From contig NZ_CP009920.1 in the NCBI RefSeq assembly GCF_000832985.1, forward strand, positions 2,656,001 to 2,720,000: a DNA stretch of 64,000 nt. The letters are read 5' to 3'. The notes beneath the pieces were generated by a model that searched no databases, was not told the origin of the DNA, and saw only the letters and a program-made list of their open reading frames with translations. Of this stretch, positions 26,585-34,055 are shown in pieces (position 1 is the stretch's first letter; the number at the start of each line of letters is the position of its first letter). This DNA is from Priestia megaterium NBRC 15308 = ATCC 14581 (GTDB taxonomy: Bacteria; Bacillota; Bacilli; Bacillales; Bacillaceae_H). A program made the position numbers and the translations under genes.

Positions 26585-27508
26585 TTACTGCTGAGGAGTT
26601 TCTACGCCAGATTGACTATCTGTCGCACCTTCTTCGAAAATTGGTTTTACATCCTTATCTTTTGGTTTCACTTTTGCTTTATCAAGCTCTTTTTGAATCT
26701 TCTTGTTCGCTTCTGCTTGATCTACTTTTGAACGTTTGATTTGCTGCTCAAGTTCGGGTTTCTTTTTCTCAAACGATTCTACTTTCTTTTTATCCACTAG
26801 TTTGATGATATGGTAGCCGTACTCTGTTTTGATTGGTTTACTTACTTCACCTTTTTTCAGCTTGTAAGCCGCTTCTTCAAATTCTTTAACCATTTGGCCT
26901 TCACCGAAGTAGCCTAAATCGCCGCCGTTAGCTGCAGACTGCTGATCCGTTGAATATTCTTTTGCTAGACTAGCAAAGTCCTCGCCTTTTTTGATTTTCG
27001 CTTCTACTTCGTTTGCTGTTTTTTCGTCTTTTACTAAAATATGACTTGCGCGAATTTGAGGTTTTTGAGCTTTATATTCATCATAAGCTTTTTTCAGCTC
27101 TTTGTCCGATACCTTAATGCCTGCCGTAGCAGCTTTTTCACGGAGAATATCAACTTTTAGCATATCTTTGACTTCTTTTTCGCCTTTTTGCTTAATAACT
27201 GAATCCACCTGATCACCGTATTGTTCTCTTAGAATGTTCAGCTGCTGATCAAGCTCTTTATCCGTTACTTTATATTTTTTACTCAATACTTTTTCTTCGG
27301 TAACGCTTCGTACGAGTGTATTAAATTGGTCTTGTCCGATTGTATCTTTCATTTGCTTATACAAATCACCTTGAGTGATATTGCCTGCTTTTGTTTCTAC
27401 AATTACTTTTGAAGAATCGTTTGCATTTGAAGCATCATTTCCCCCACTGCATGCTGATAAAGCAACGAGGCTGGCTGCCGTTGTTAGTGCAACTAAGCTT
27501 TTTTTCAT
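26585..27508 (-). CDS. prsA: Foldase lipoprotein PrsA (parvulin peptidyl-prolyl isomerase)
   Basis: 307 residues. A signal peptide with lipobox LSAC (Cys near residue 20) anchors it on the outer face of the membrane, where it helps secreted proteins fold. The parvulin domain runs about residues 150-240 (ASHILVKDEKTANEVEAKI, NGGDLGYFGEGQMV, TEYGYHIIKL), flanked by charged helical N- and C-terminal segments. In B. subtilis prsA is essential for secretion and penicillin-binding-protein folding. ATG 27508 follows GGAG. A promoter candidate lies at 27561-27588. Confidence 0.95.
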   Translation of the reverse strand: MKKSLVALTTAASLVALSACSGGNDASNANDSSKVIVETKAGNITQGDLYKQMKDTIGQDQFNTLVRSVTEEKVLSKKYKVTDKELDQQLNILREQYGDQVDSVIKQKGEKEVKDMLKVDILREKAATAGIKVSDKELKKAYDEYKAQKPQIRASHILVKDEKTANEVEAKIKKGEDFASLAKEYSTDQQSAANGGDLGYFGEGQMVKEFEEAAYKLKKGEVSKPIKTEYGYHIIKLVDKKKVESFEKKKPELEQQIKRSKVDQAEANKKIQKELDKAKVKPKDKDVKPIFEEGATDSQSGVETPQQ

Positions 27509-27560
27509 ACGTAAACACTCCTACTCATCATTTTTACTTATGTAGCTTGACTCAAGATTT

Positions 27561-27588
27561 ACTATATCACATTTCCTGATGTTAGCAA
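27561..27588 (-). promoter_or_regulatory. Candidate sigma-A promoter of prsA
   Basis: On the minus strand TTGCTA (27588-27583), 16 bases, TATAGT (27566-27561), about 53 bases before the ATG. The rest of 27589-27815 holds no gene I can support; a weak GGCT/AGCC hairpin lies near 27750. Confidence 0.5.
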
Positions 27589-27815
27589 ATGAAGTTAAAA
27601 CCACGTAAATTTACATTTATTTTCCACTAAGCATGGAGTGATTATACGCTTATGATGGCTTTTTTATAAAGCGTTTTCAAAATGATGGACAAACTCACAG
27701 AGTAATCTCCAAACGAGAAGCAAGAGAAATAAATTATGGAGTTTGGGCTAAAAGCCTAGACGTTTTTTGAGCTGATGCATAAGATGCAGTATTAGTAAAC
27801 AAAGGGGGTGCTCAA

Positions 27816-27905
27816 ATGAGCGGAGGCGGATATGGAGGCGGTTTTGCACTATTAGTTGTACTGTTTATCTTATTAGTCATTGTTGGTTGTGCATGTTACC
27901 ACTAG
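27816..27905 (+). CDS. YjcZ-family sporulation microprotein, first of a tandem pair
   Basis: 29 residues: a Gly-rich head (MSGGGYGGGF) and one membrane helix (ALLVVLFILLVIVG) ending in CACYH. The YjcZ-type family of tiny hydrophobic proteins is common in Bacillus and linked to sporulation. AAAGGGGGTG precedes the ATG at good spacing. It is too short for many gene finders. Followed 36 bases later by a paralogue. Confidence 0.85.
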   Translation: MSGGGYGGGFALLVVLFILLVIVGCACYH

Positions 27906-27941
27906 GAAACAGATGAATATAAAAGGAAAGGGGTGATAGAT

Positions 27942-28037
27942 ATGGGTTCTTACGGATGCGGATACGGCAGTGGATTTGCGCTATTAGTCGTATTATTCAT
28001 CTTATTAGTTATCATCGGAGCTAGCTGTTTTTGCTAA
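27942..28037 (+). CDS. YjcZ-family sporulation microprotein, second of a tandem pair
   Basis: 31 residues with the head MGSYGCGYGSGF and helix ALLVVLFILLVIIG, ending SCFC. The helix is nearly identical to the upstream paralogue, but the head gains a Cys and the tail has two. AAAGGGGTGAT precedes the ATG. The pair is probably one transcript ending at the terminator at 28051. Confidence 0.85.
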   Translation: MGSYGCGYGSGFALLVVLFILLVIIGASCFC

Positions 28038-28050
28038 GCCTATAAAAAAG

Positions 28051-28076
28051 CGGTGAGACATCTCACCGTTTTTTAT
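28051..28076. terminator. Bidirectional terminator of the YjcZ pair and the 59-residue protein
   Basis: CGGTGAGA / TCTCACCG with an A6 run before and T6 run after. Confidence 0.88.
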
Positions 28077-28252
28077 GTAAATGATACTTCAATATAAGAT
28101 GAAACTAATAAAATGGTAATTAATACATTAATCGTACGAAAAACTTTAGGCTGTTTTTCAGCTGGAACTTCTTTTTGAATACACAATGTATTTGTTAGTG
28201 CATTGATGTAGAATAAAATGAATAGCGCAAATACAATAAAGAATATGTACAT
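28073..28252 (-). CDS. Small two-helix membrane protein
   Basis: 59 residues: helix 1 at about 2-20 (YIFFIVFALFILFYINA), a short polar loop (TLCIQKEVPAEKQPK), and helix 2 at about 41-52. AGGGGGAT lies six bases before ATG 28252, a strong site. It converges on the YjcZ genes and shares their terminator. I do not recognise the family. Confidence 0.7.
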   Translation of the reverse strand: MYIFFIVFALFILFYINALTNTLCIQKEVPAEKQPKVFRTINVLITILLVSSYIEVSFT

Positions 28253-28728
28253 AAAAATCCCCCTAACAAAATCAGTGTGACGAAGACAAAAAGTCTTATA
28301 GTCATTTATATAGTACAGCTTTGTATGAATTTACAAATATCTATATTAACATTACCAAAAAAGCGGTAAAATAGATAGTTATATATACAGTTGAGCAAAG
28401 AATTTCAAAAGGTATTTACACAGAAATGCGGTTTTTATTTTATAAAGGGTAGTTAAGAAGTTGAGAACTAGGTTTTAAACGAAATAGCAAAGTGAATGGA
28501 TAAGAAATGAGTAACAATTACCCATTGTGCCAAAGGAATGTTAAAAAGGACAGAGGGATTTATATTAATATATGCAGTGAGCACATAATCAGTATATGAA
28601 AATCTTTATACGGTGCTACTTAAACAGGAAATGTGAATGACGCAGAAAGAATTATTTGGAAGAACATGAATGAATCATGTACAATATGGAGTAGAGGTAT
28701 ATGAACGTTGAAGGAGTAGGGGAAGCGG
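28253..28728. other. Intergenic stretch without a recognised gene
   Basis: 476 AT-rich bases between the 59-residue protein (minus) and yhaI (plus). It must hold their promoters. I see no open frame with a ribosome-binding site, no strong hairpin and no repeat. Confidence 0.6.
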
Positions 28729-29073
28729 ATGGAAACTTTAGAATCTCGAGTATCACGTTTAGAATATTACATAAAACTGTTATCTGGGACATCTGAACAA
28801 GAAGCTAAACCATTTATTGATTTAGTGGTAAGAAATCAGCTTACAAAGAAGGAAGTAGAGGAAATTTTAATTCTGTGTGAAGATACAAAAAACGAATATA
28901 TTGAGCAAAAAGCGGAAGGTCTAACAGACTTTGTTCCGCTTCTTACACAATTTGTTGGCATGCTGAATTATAAATTAACTCCCAGAGAGACGGTCGAATC
29001 GCTTCGTTATCAACCTTCTTATCAAGATGTGATGAATGAATTTTTTGAAATTATTCAATGGATAAGGGACTAA
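28729..29073 (+). CDS. yhaI: YhaI family protein (DUF1878)
   Basis: 114 residues, helical and acidic, starting METLESRVSRLEYYIKLL; resembles B. subtilis YhaI by sequence feel, size and position beside scoC (hpr). AAGGAGTAGGGG precedes the ATG. No catalytic motif or membrane segment. It converges on the scoC remnant with only three bases between. Function unknown. Confidence 0.82.
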   Translation: METLESRVSRLEYYIKLLSGTSEQEAKPFIDLVVRNQLTKKEVEEILILCEDTKNEYIEQKAEGLTDFVPLLTQFVGMLNYKLTPRETVESLRYQPSYQDVMNEFFEIIQWIRD

Positions 29074-29076
29074 CCA

Positions 29077-29673
29077 TTAAGAGTTTGAAATAGTCTCGTG
29101 GTGGTTCTCTTTATCTTTCTTGACAAGCTTGCCATCTTCTTCAGTGAATTCTTCTTCGATATGATGGAAAGATCGCTCGAAGATATCCATAAAATCTTCA
29201 CCGTAAATTTTGCGGATGACGGTCATTAGTTCCATAAACTCAGGGAATTTGCCGTATAAGTCGCGCAACGGAAGTGCGCCGCTGAACACTGAATTATTAG
29301 AAGGTTCGTAATGTTCCATTAAATCTAATAAAATGGCCTCGCCTTTATCTGTCAGCTGAATGTACGTATTTCGCTTGTCGCTTTCTTTTTTAGAAAACTC
29401 AAGCAAACCTCGTTCTTCTAGTTTTTTGGAGAAGTTAAATGCAGTAGAAACGTGCATAACTCCAAATTTGGCAATTTCGGAAATGGAAGCCCCGTTTAAA
29501 TGATATGAAATCCATAAAATATGATGCTCGTTAATATTAAGGTCATAAGGCTTAATCCATTGCTGCCAATCCTTCTCTACGGTTTTCCAAAGGGCTTTAC
29601 TTAATTAGGCAATGCGTTGGCTAAATAGAAGTGCTTCTTTCAAACTGTAATCTTGATCACTAGTCTTTTTCAT
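29077..29673 (-). pseudogene. scoC: scoC (hpr) MarR-type regulator with in-frame stop at codon 23
   Basis: Read from ATG 29673 (site GGTGGGAG upstream), the frame encodes a full-length ScoC of 198 residues interrupted by one TAA at 29607-29605. Before it: MKKTSDQDYSLKEALLFS and QRIA. After it: [16 protein letters not shown], then the winged-helix segment through [18 protein letters not shown]. subtilis ScoC reads AQLSKALWK at this point, so a CAA-to-TAA change is the simplest explanation. ScoC represses protease and peptide-transport genes and delays sporulation. Reinitiation at an internal ATG (29457) would give 126 residues lacking the N-terminal helices. Loss of function is inferred. Confidence 0.88.
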
Positions 29674-29775
29674 CTTCTCCCACCTACTTAGTCTCTTTTT
29701 TTATTTATCTTCTATTATGCCAATAAAATAAAAAATTATAAAGATGTAAATTTACAAAATTTTAAAAAATTAAAA

Positions 29776-29797
29776 AAGAAGGCGTTTTAACCTTCTT
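29776..29797 (-). terminator. Terminator overlapping the yhaH stop
   Basis: On the minus strand AAGAAGG and CCTTCTT pair around the stop codon, followed by T-rich sequence. The upstream arm includes the last sense codons of yhaH. Confidence 0.75.
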
Positions 29798-30182
29798 TTT
29801 TGTCAATTTTTTCATTGGGATTTTTAGTTGTCTGTACATGTTCCTCTAGGTTTGACAAAGAATTTTGGATTTCTTTCAAATGATGCTGAAGGGATTCCTT
29901 ATGAGGGACAATTTCTTCTTTAAACTGACCAAGGGTAGTAGAAAGGTCACTTGCGATATTTTTCACTATAGTATTTCCTTCTCTGGCGGTCATTTGTACT
30001 TGTTGAGAAACAGCTTTTATTTTTGTTGAGAGCTCTTGTTGTGAAGCGTTAACTCGGTCTTTTCGAGAGCTGACACGCTGTTTAAGTTCTCGTCCTGAAT
30101 ATGGAGTAACAAGAAGCGTTGTAATAGCGGCTACGGTGCTTCCGATTGCTGCTCCAGCTGCTAGTTTTTTCATTCTGCTCAT
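29787..30182 (-). CDS. yhaH: YtxH-domain protein YhaH
   Basis: 131 residues. The N-terminus MSRMKKLAAGAAIGSTVAA, then TTLLVTPYSGRELKQRV, is the YtxH signature: a short membrane or membrane-associated helix and a basic turn. The rest is a long amphipathic helix or coiled coil. Related proteins are general-stress proteins in B. subtilis. AGGAGG precedes the ATG. Position between scoC and trpP matches B. subtilis. Confidence 0.83.
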   Translation of the reverse strand: MSRMKKLAAGAAIGSTVAAITTLLVTPYSGRELKQRVSSRKDRVNASQQELSTKIKAVSQQVQMTAREGNTIVKNIASDLSTTLGQFKEEIVPHKESLQHHLKEIQNSLSNLEEHVQTTKNPNEKIDKKEG

Positions 30183-30283
30183 TATTTATTTCCTCCTATG
30201 TAGTAAAGTAATTGCTAACACTTCCTTCTGACATAATCATAAAAAAATAGCATAAATTTATACAAAAGAAGGAGGTTATCAAC

Positions 30284-30474
30284 ATGGGGTAGCTTTATTC
30301 ATTCTTTTGATAATTAGCCTGAGTTTTTTTCTGGCTGCCTTTAAATGGTTTAGCCTTACGACTAGAACGGCATCATATCCACCTAAACATGTGCTGAAAC
30401 AAAAGTCTCTTACATGTGCGACAGTGGCTTTTGCGAGTTTTTTATTGGTGCTTATACTTTATTATGTAACCTAG
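30284..30474 (+). pseudogene. Small two-helix membrane protein gene frameshifted just after the start
   Basis: AAGGAGG at a good distance precedes ATG 30284, but that frame reads ATG-GGG-TAG. One base over, an open frame from GTA 30289 to TAG 30472 encodes 61 residues with two clear membrane helices (VALFILLIISLSFFLAAF and TVAFASFLLVLILYYV) joined by a polar loop. One extra G in the run 30286-30289 would restore a 63-residue protein starting MGVALFILL. Either the gene is broken or the G run is miscounted. No family recognised. Confidence 0.6.
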
Positions 30475-30652
30475 GATGGAGAACTTAAACCTTTATTACA
30501 TAGTAAGTCTTCATACCTATTGTATGAGCTGCAAATGAAATTTAAGTGAAAAGCATTCTGTACCATTTCTTTTTAAACAAAAAGTTAAGAGTCGAACTGT
30601 AGATTGTCTCTAAAAGATCAGCAACATACTATGAATGAACCGTTTTATCTAA

Positions 30653-30677
30653 AGGTCCGCCACGCTTTGGCGGGCCT
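30653..30677 (+). terminator. GC-rich hairpin upstream of the trpP terminator
   Basis: AGGTCCGCCA / TGGCGGGCCT, ten pairs with one G-T, followed by GAGCTTTTGG. It may end plus-strand transcripts from the frameshifted gene. The rest of 30475-30731 shows no gene. Confidence 0.45.
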
Positions 30678-30695
30678 GAGCTTTTGGTGTAAAAA

Positions 30696-30727
30696 AAGAG
30701 CCTGATTCTTAATTAAATCAGGCTCTT
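30696..30727 (-). terminator. Terminator of trpP
   Basis: AAGAGCCTGATT / AATCAGGCTCTT with seven T on the minus-strand side. Confidence 0.9.
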
Positions 30728-30731
30728 GACG

Positions 30732-31262
30732 TTACGATAATTTTGCTTTGATGCTTGTGCGTTTTAGAACGGATTGAACAATTGGATAAATAACGACCAT
30801 AACGATTGTGTTCACTACTGTTGCAGGTAATACAACCGCAGTAACAAGCGCCATGACGCTGTTTCCGCCCGGTAAGCCGACGATTAGCGCGGCAGCAGAC
30901 AAGAATACGGTTCCTGATACGAGTGTGCCAACAGCTGTTAAAGCAGCGGCAACTGGTGTTTTAATGCCTGTTGCTTTTTTCACAAGCATAAATAATGCAA
31001 AGAAAACAAATGCTGTAATTGGTTTATCAATCAAGTTTGCAATTTGTCCGCCAGGAAAGCTTGTTGTTAAAGCAGAAATAACCGCTGTGGTTAAGCTAAC
31101 CAATGCAACATTTTTTATGCTAGGAAACAACAGGATTGCTAAAAACATCATTGTTAACATCATATCTGGCTTCATTCCAAATAAAATAGGAGGTACCACC
31201 GTGTGGAGAACCGCTCCAATTCCGACTAATAACGCTAAAGAAACTAAAACCTTTGTATTCAT
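30732..31262 (-). CDS. trpP: Tryptophan transporter TrpP
   Basis: 176 residues, almost wholly hydrophobic with five or six membrane helices. The order scoC-yhaH-trpP-serC and the segments PPILFGMKPDMMLTMMFLAI and TTSFPGGQIANLIDKP match B. subtilis TrpP (YhaG), a tryptophan uptake protein controlled at translation by TRAP. The leader here carries a row of GAG/TAG triplets covering the ribosome-binding site, the same logic. Confidence 0.88.
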   Translation of the reverse strand: MNTKVLVSLALLVGIGAVLHTVVPPILFGMKPDMMLTMMFLAILLFPSIKNVALVSLTTAVISALTTSFPGGQIANLIDKPITAFVFFALFMLVKKATGIKTPVAAALTAVGTLVSGTVFLSAAALIVGLPGGNSVMALVTAVVLPATVVNTIVMVVIYPIVQSVLKRTSIKAKLS

Positions 31263-31264
31263 TT

Positions 31265-31292
31265 CTCATCTCTCCTCTTCTAAGCTAAGCTC
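31265..31292 (-). promoter_or_regulatory. TRAP-binding site over the trpP ribosome-binding site
   Basis: On the minus strand the leader reads GAG-ct-TAG-ct-TAG-aa-GAG-GAG-agat-GAG just before the ATG. Six NAG triplets, three separated by two bases, overlap the Shine-Dalgarno AGGAGAG. Tryptophan-bound TRAP would block translation. A TGTTATAAT extended -10 (31342-31350) lies about 70 bases further upstream. Confidence 0.82.
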
Positions 31293-31386
31293 GAAATATA
31301 CCAATAGTGCGTCTATGCCCATTGCATATATTTACATACTGATTATAACATATTTATGTGAAAAAAGGATCAGTTAATTCTGCCAA

Positions 31387-32484
31387 TTATGCGTTTGCTT
31401 GTGCAAATTCATCCATAAAGGCGGCAAGAGCTTCACACGCTTCAAGCGGTACAGCATTGTAAATAGAAGCGCGGCATCCGCCGATTGAACGGTGTCCAGC
31501 TAATCCTACGAAGCCTTTTTCTTTTGCTTGCTGTAAAAACACAGCCGTTAACTCATCGGTCGGTAAAGTAAACGTTACGTTCATAATTGATCGGCTTTCC
31601 TCTGTAGCGTGAGGGGTATAGAAACCATTTGAACGTTCCATGCTTGTGTAGAGTAACTTAGCTTTTTTATGATTTTGGGCTTCAATTGCTTTAACGCCAC
31701 CTTGTTCTTTAATCCAATCTAAAACAAGTGAAAGCATGTAAATGCCAAACGTTGGAGGAGTGTTGTAAAGAGAGTTGCTCTTTACATGTGTCTCATAATT
31801 CAGCATTGTTGGTAAACCTTCAGGAATACGTTTAAGTAATTCTTTCTTCAAAATGACAACCGTGACACCAGATGGTCCGAGGTTTTTCTGAGCACCAGCA
31901 TAAATGAGAGAGAACTTAGATACATCAATTTGACGGCAAAGAATGTCGCTTGACATGTCGGCAATTAAGTCTACTCCTTCGATAGACGGATAGTCAGCCC
32001 ATTGTGTACCAAAGATGGTATTGTTGGACGTGATATGCAAGTACCCAATCTCTTCTTTTGGAAGCTTTATATCATCTAGAGATGGAATAGAGCGGTAATT
32101 TTCTTCTTTAGTAGAAGCAACAACTGCTGTTTTTCCAAGTTTCTTTGCTTCTTTTAATGCTTTTTCCGACCATGCTCCGGTTAGGACATATGCACCGACT
32201 TGATCGGGAGCTAAAAAGTTCATTGGAATCATAGAGAATTGCAGGCTTGCTCCGCCCTGCAGGAATAAAATTTCATGTGTATCTGGAATGTTAAGCAATT
32301 CCGTGAGTGTTTCTTTAGCATGTGTTAATACATCTTCAAACTCTTTGCTGCGATGTGATAATTCCATCACAGACATACCCGTATTTTTAAAATTAACTAG
32401 CTCCTCTTGAGCAAGTTGTAAGACAGGTAGGGGAAGCGCAGACGGACCTGCATTAAAATTATAAGCTCTGTTTAACGTAATCAC
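31387..32484 (-). CDS. serC: Phosphoserine aminotransferase SerC
   Basis: 365-residue PLP enzyme making phosphoserine for serine synthesis. It begins FNAGPSALPLPVLQ and has the PLP lysine in YAGAQKNLGPSG near residue 198, the class V aminotransferase arrangement, and GLAGHRSIGGCRASIYN near 330. The start is GTG 32484 with GGAGGA seven bases upstream; the nearby ATG is followed by a stop in its frame. Order trpP-serC matches B. subtilis. Confidence 0.94.
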   Translation of the reverse strand: MITLNRAYNFNAGPSALPLPVLQLAQEELVNFKNTGMSVMELSHRSKEFEDVLTHAKETLTELLNIPDTHEILFLQGGASLQFSMIPMNFLAPDQVGAYVLTGAWSEKALKEAKKLGKTAVVASTKEENYRSIPSLDDIKLPKEEIGYLHITSNNTIFGTQWADYPSIEGVDLIADMSSDILCRQIDVSKFSLIYAGAQKNLGPSGVTVVILKKELLKRIPEGLPTMLNYETHVKSNSLYNTPPTFGIYMLSLVLDWIKEQGGVKAIEAQNHKKAKLLYTSMERSNGFYTPHATEESRSIMNVTFTLPTDELTAVFLQQAKEKGFVGLAGHRSIGGCRASIYNAVPLEACEALAAFMDEFAQANA

Positions 32485-32663
32485 ATTAATTCCTCCTCAA
32501 ATTAGTTCGAACACTCATCATACAAAATGGCTAATGACTGATGTCAGAAAGAATATCATTATACTATCATGAAAACCATTGATTGTGGAGGTAACTTTTC
32601 AAAAATTTAAATTAATCTGTAAAGAGAAAATAATAGAAAAAAGATAAATAAAAGTATACGCAA

Positions 32664-32683
32664 ACATGTTTTGGCAAACATGT
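32664..32683. promoter_or_regulatory. PadR-type operator
   Basis: ACATGTTT / AAACATGT inverted repeat with a four-base centre; it contains ATGT-N8-ACAT, the known PadR operator pattern. It sits just upstream of an extended -10 (TGCTATACT, 32700-32708) and of padR itself, so autoregulation is likely. Confidence 0.75.
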
Positions 32684-32736
32684 AAATGAAATGTTTATAT
32701 GCTATACTGATGGAAGAAATAATGTGGAGGAACAGA

Positions 32737-33291
32737 ATGAGAGTATTAAAATATGCCATATTAGGGCTCTTAGATCAGAAGGAGCTCAGCGGGTATGACA
32801 TTACCAGACTTTTTAAAGAAGAGGTCGGTAATTTTTGGAGTGCTAAGCACAGCCAGATTTATCCCGAGTTAAAGCGATTAACAGAAGAGGGTTTTATTCG
32901 CTATGAAACCGTGATTCAAGGCAAGAAATTAGAAAAAAAGATGTATTCGATAACGGAAGAAGGAAGAGCCGAGTTAAGCAAGTGGCTCACTACAATTGAT
33001 CCTATTCCTGAAACAACTAAAGATGAATTTATGTTAAAAGCTTATTTTGCTTCATCCATGTCAATAGAAGAGTTAAAGCAACAAATAGATAATCAGCTAT
33101 CAAGCAGGAAAGTGAAGCTAACTTTTTTAAAGAAACGAATGGATGACCTTTTGGAACAAGTTAATCATCACATTACCGTTTCGTCTCCTCAATTTGGTCA
33201 TTATTTGGTGCTATCTCGCGCTCAAGACCGGGAGACAAGCTATATCAATTGGCTTGAACGCACGCTGAATTTAATTGAAAAAGAACAATAA
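32737..33291 (+). CDS. PadR-family transcriptional regulator
   Basis: 184 residues. N-terminal winged helix (YAILGLLDQKELSGYDITR and SQIYPELKRLTEEGFI) and a C-terminal helical dimerisation domain, the group-1 PadR layout. ATG 32737 follows GGAGG by six bases; the longer frame from 32686 includes promoter sequence. A palindrome of the PadR type lies in its promoter. The next gene, an acetyltransferase, begins 17 bases downstream and is probably co-transcribed. Ligand unknown; many relatives sense phenolic acids. Confidence 0.87.
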   Translation: MRVLKYAILGLLDQKELSGYDITRLFKEEVGNFWSAKHSQIYPELKRLTEEGFIRYETVIQGKKLEKKMYSITEEGRAELSKWLTTIDPIPETTKDEFMLKAYFASSMSIEELKQQIDNQLSSRKVKLTFLKKRMDDLLEQVNHHITVSSPQFGHYLVLSRAQDRETSYINWLERTLNLIEKEQ

Positions 33292-33308
33292 GAAAAGGTG
33301 AGCGGATC

Positions 33309-33752
33309 ATGACTTGGTGCATAAAATCATTTCAAGAGCTGACAAACGATGAGCTTTATGAAATTCTACAGGTTCGCACCGCTATTTTTGTTGTTGAACA
33401 GAAGTGTGCTTACTTAGAAGTAGATGGAAAAGACAAACTTGCTTATCACTTGTTCAAAAAAGAGAATGAGAAAATTATCGCATACCTTAGAGTTTTACCA
33501 AAAGGAATTAGCTACCAGGAAGCTTCTCTTGGGCGCATTATTGTAAAACAAGCACAGCGCGGTACGGGTCTCGGAAGAGAACTAGTAGCAAGAGGAATTG
33601 ATTTTTTAGAGAATGAGTTGCACGAGAAGACAATTAAAATTCAAGCTCAAAGCAGACTTCAAACATTTTATGAATCGTTTGGTTTTAGACCTGTTTCCGA
33701 TATTTATTCAGATGAAGGGCTTCCCCACGTAGATATGCTAAAGACACCTTAG
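33309..33752 (+). CDS. elaA: ElaA-type GNAT acetyltransferase
   Basis: 147 residues. The N-terminal segment YEILQVRTAIFVVEQKCAYLEVDGKD is the ElaA signature, and GRIIVKQAQRGTGLGRELV near residue 75 is the acetyl-CoA-binding V/QxxGxG/A turn. Substrate unknown. AAAGGTGAG precedes the ATG. In operon with padR, so it may be under its control. It ends in a terminator. Confidence 0.83.
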   Translation: MTWCIKSFQELTNDELYEILQVRTAIFVVEQKCAYLEVDGKDKLAYHLFKKENEKIIAYLRVLPKGISYQEASLGRIIVKQAQRGTGLGRELVARGIDFLENELHEKTIKIQAQSRLQTFYESFGFRPVSDIYSDEGLPHVDMLKTP

Positions 33753-33782
33753 AAACTTCACCAATTGTGTGAAGTTTTTCTA
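33753..33782 (+). terminator. Terminator of padR-elaA
   Basis: AAACTTCAC / GTGAAGTTT with a seven-base loop and T run. The following stretch to 34055 is AT-rich, with no gene visible, and must hold the next promoter. Confidence 0.85.
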
Positions 33783-34055
33783 TTTCTGAAACGGGTAAGG
33801 TGAAAGAAAGATGTTAGGCTTTAGTACTGCGCAGATAGAATCGATATGACTACTACTAAATTAGTAATTTATGAATAAGATAGATAATGAATTTGTTTCT
33901 TTTTGCTTATTCTTTGATTTTAAGTAAGTGATATATTGAAGAAAGTAATAATATTGTATATAATGATTTTTGTAACAAAAATGTAACAATTACGTAATAT
34001 TCTTAATATTGGTTCAGAAAGAAATTTGTTGTACATATTGCTTGGAGGCATTTTT

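Noticed and set aside
30808..31377. Plus-strand 189-codon frame opposite trpP
   Set aside because: It mirrors the hydrophobic trpP gene, which has family similarity, a ribosome-binding site, a TRAP site and a terminator.
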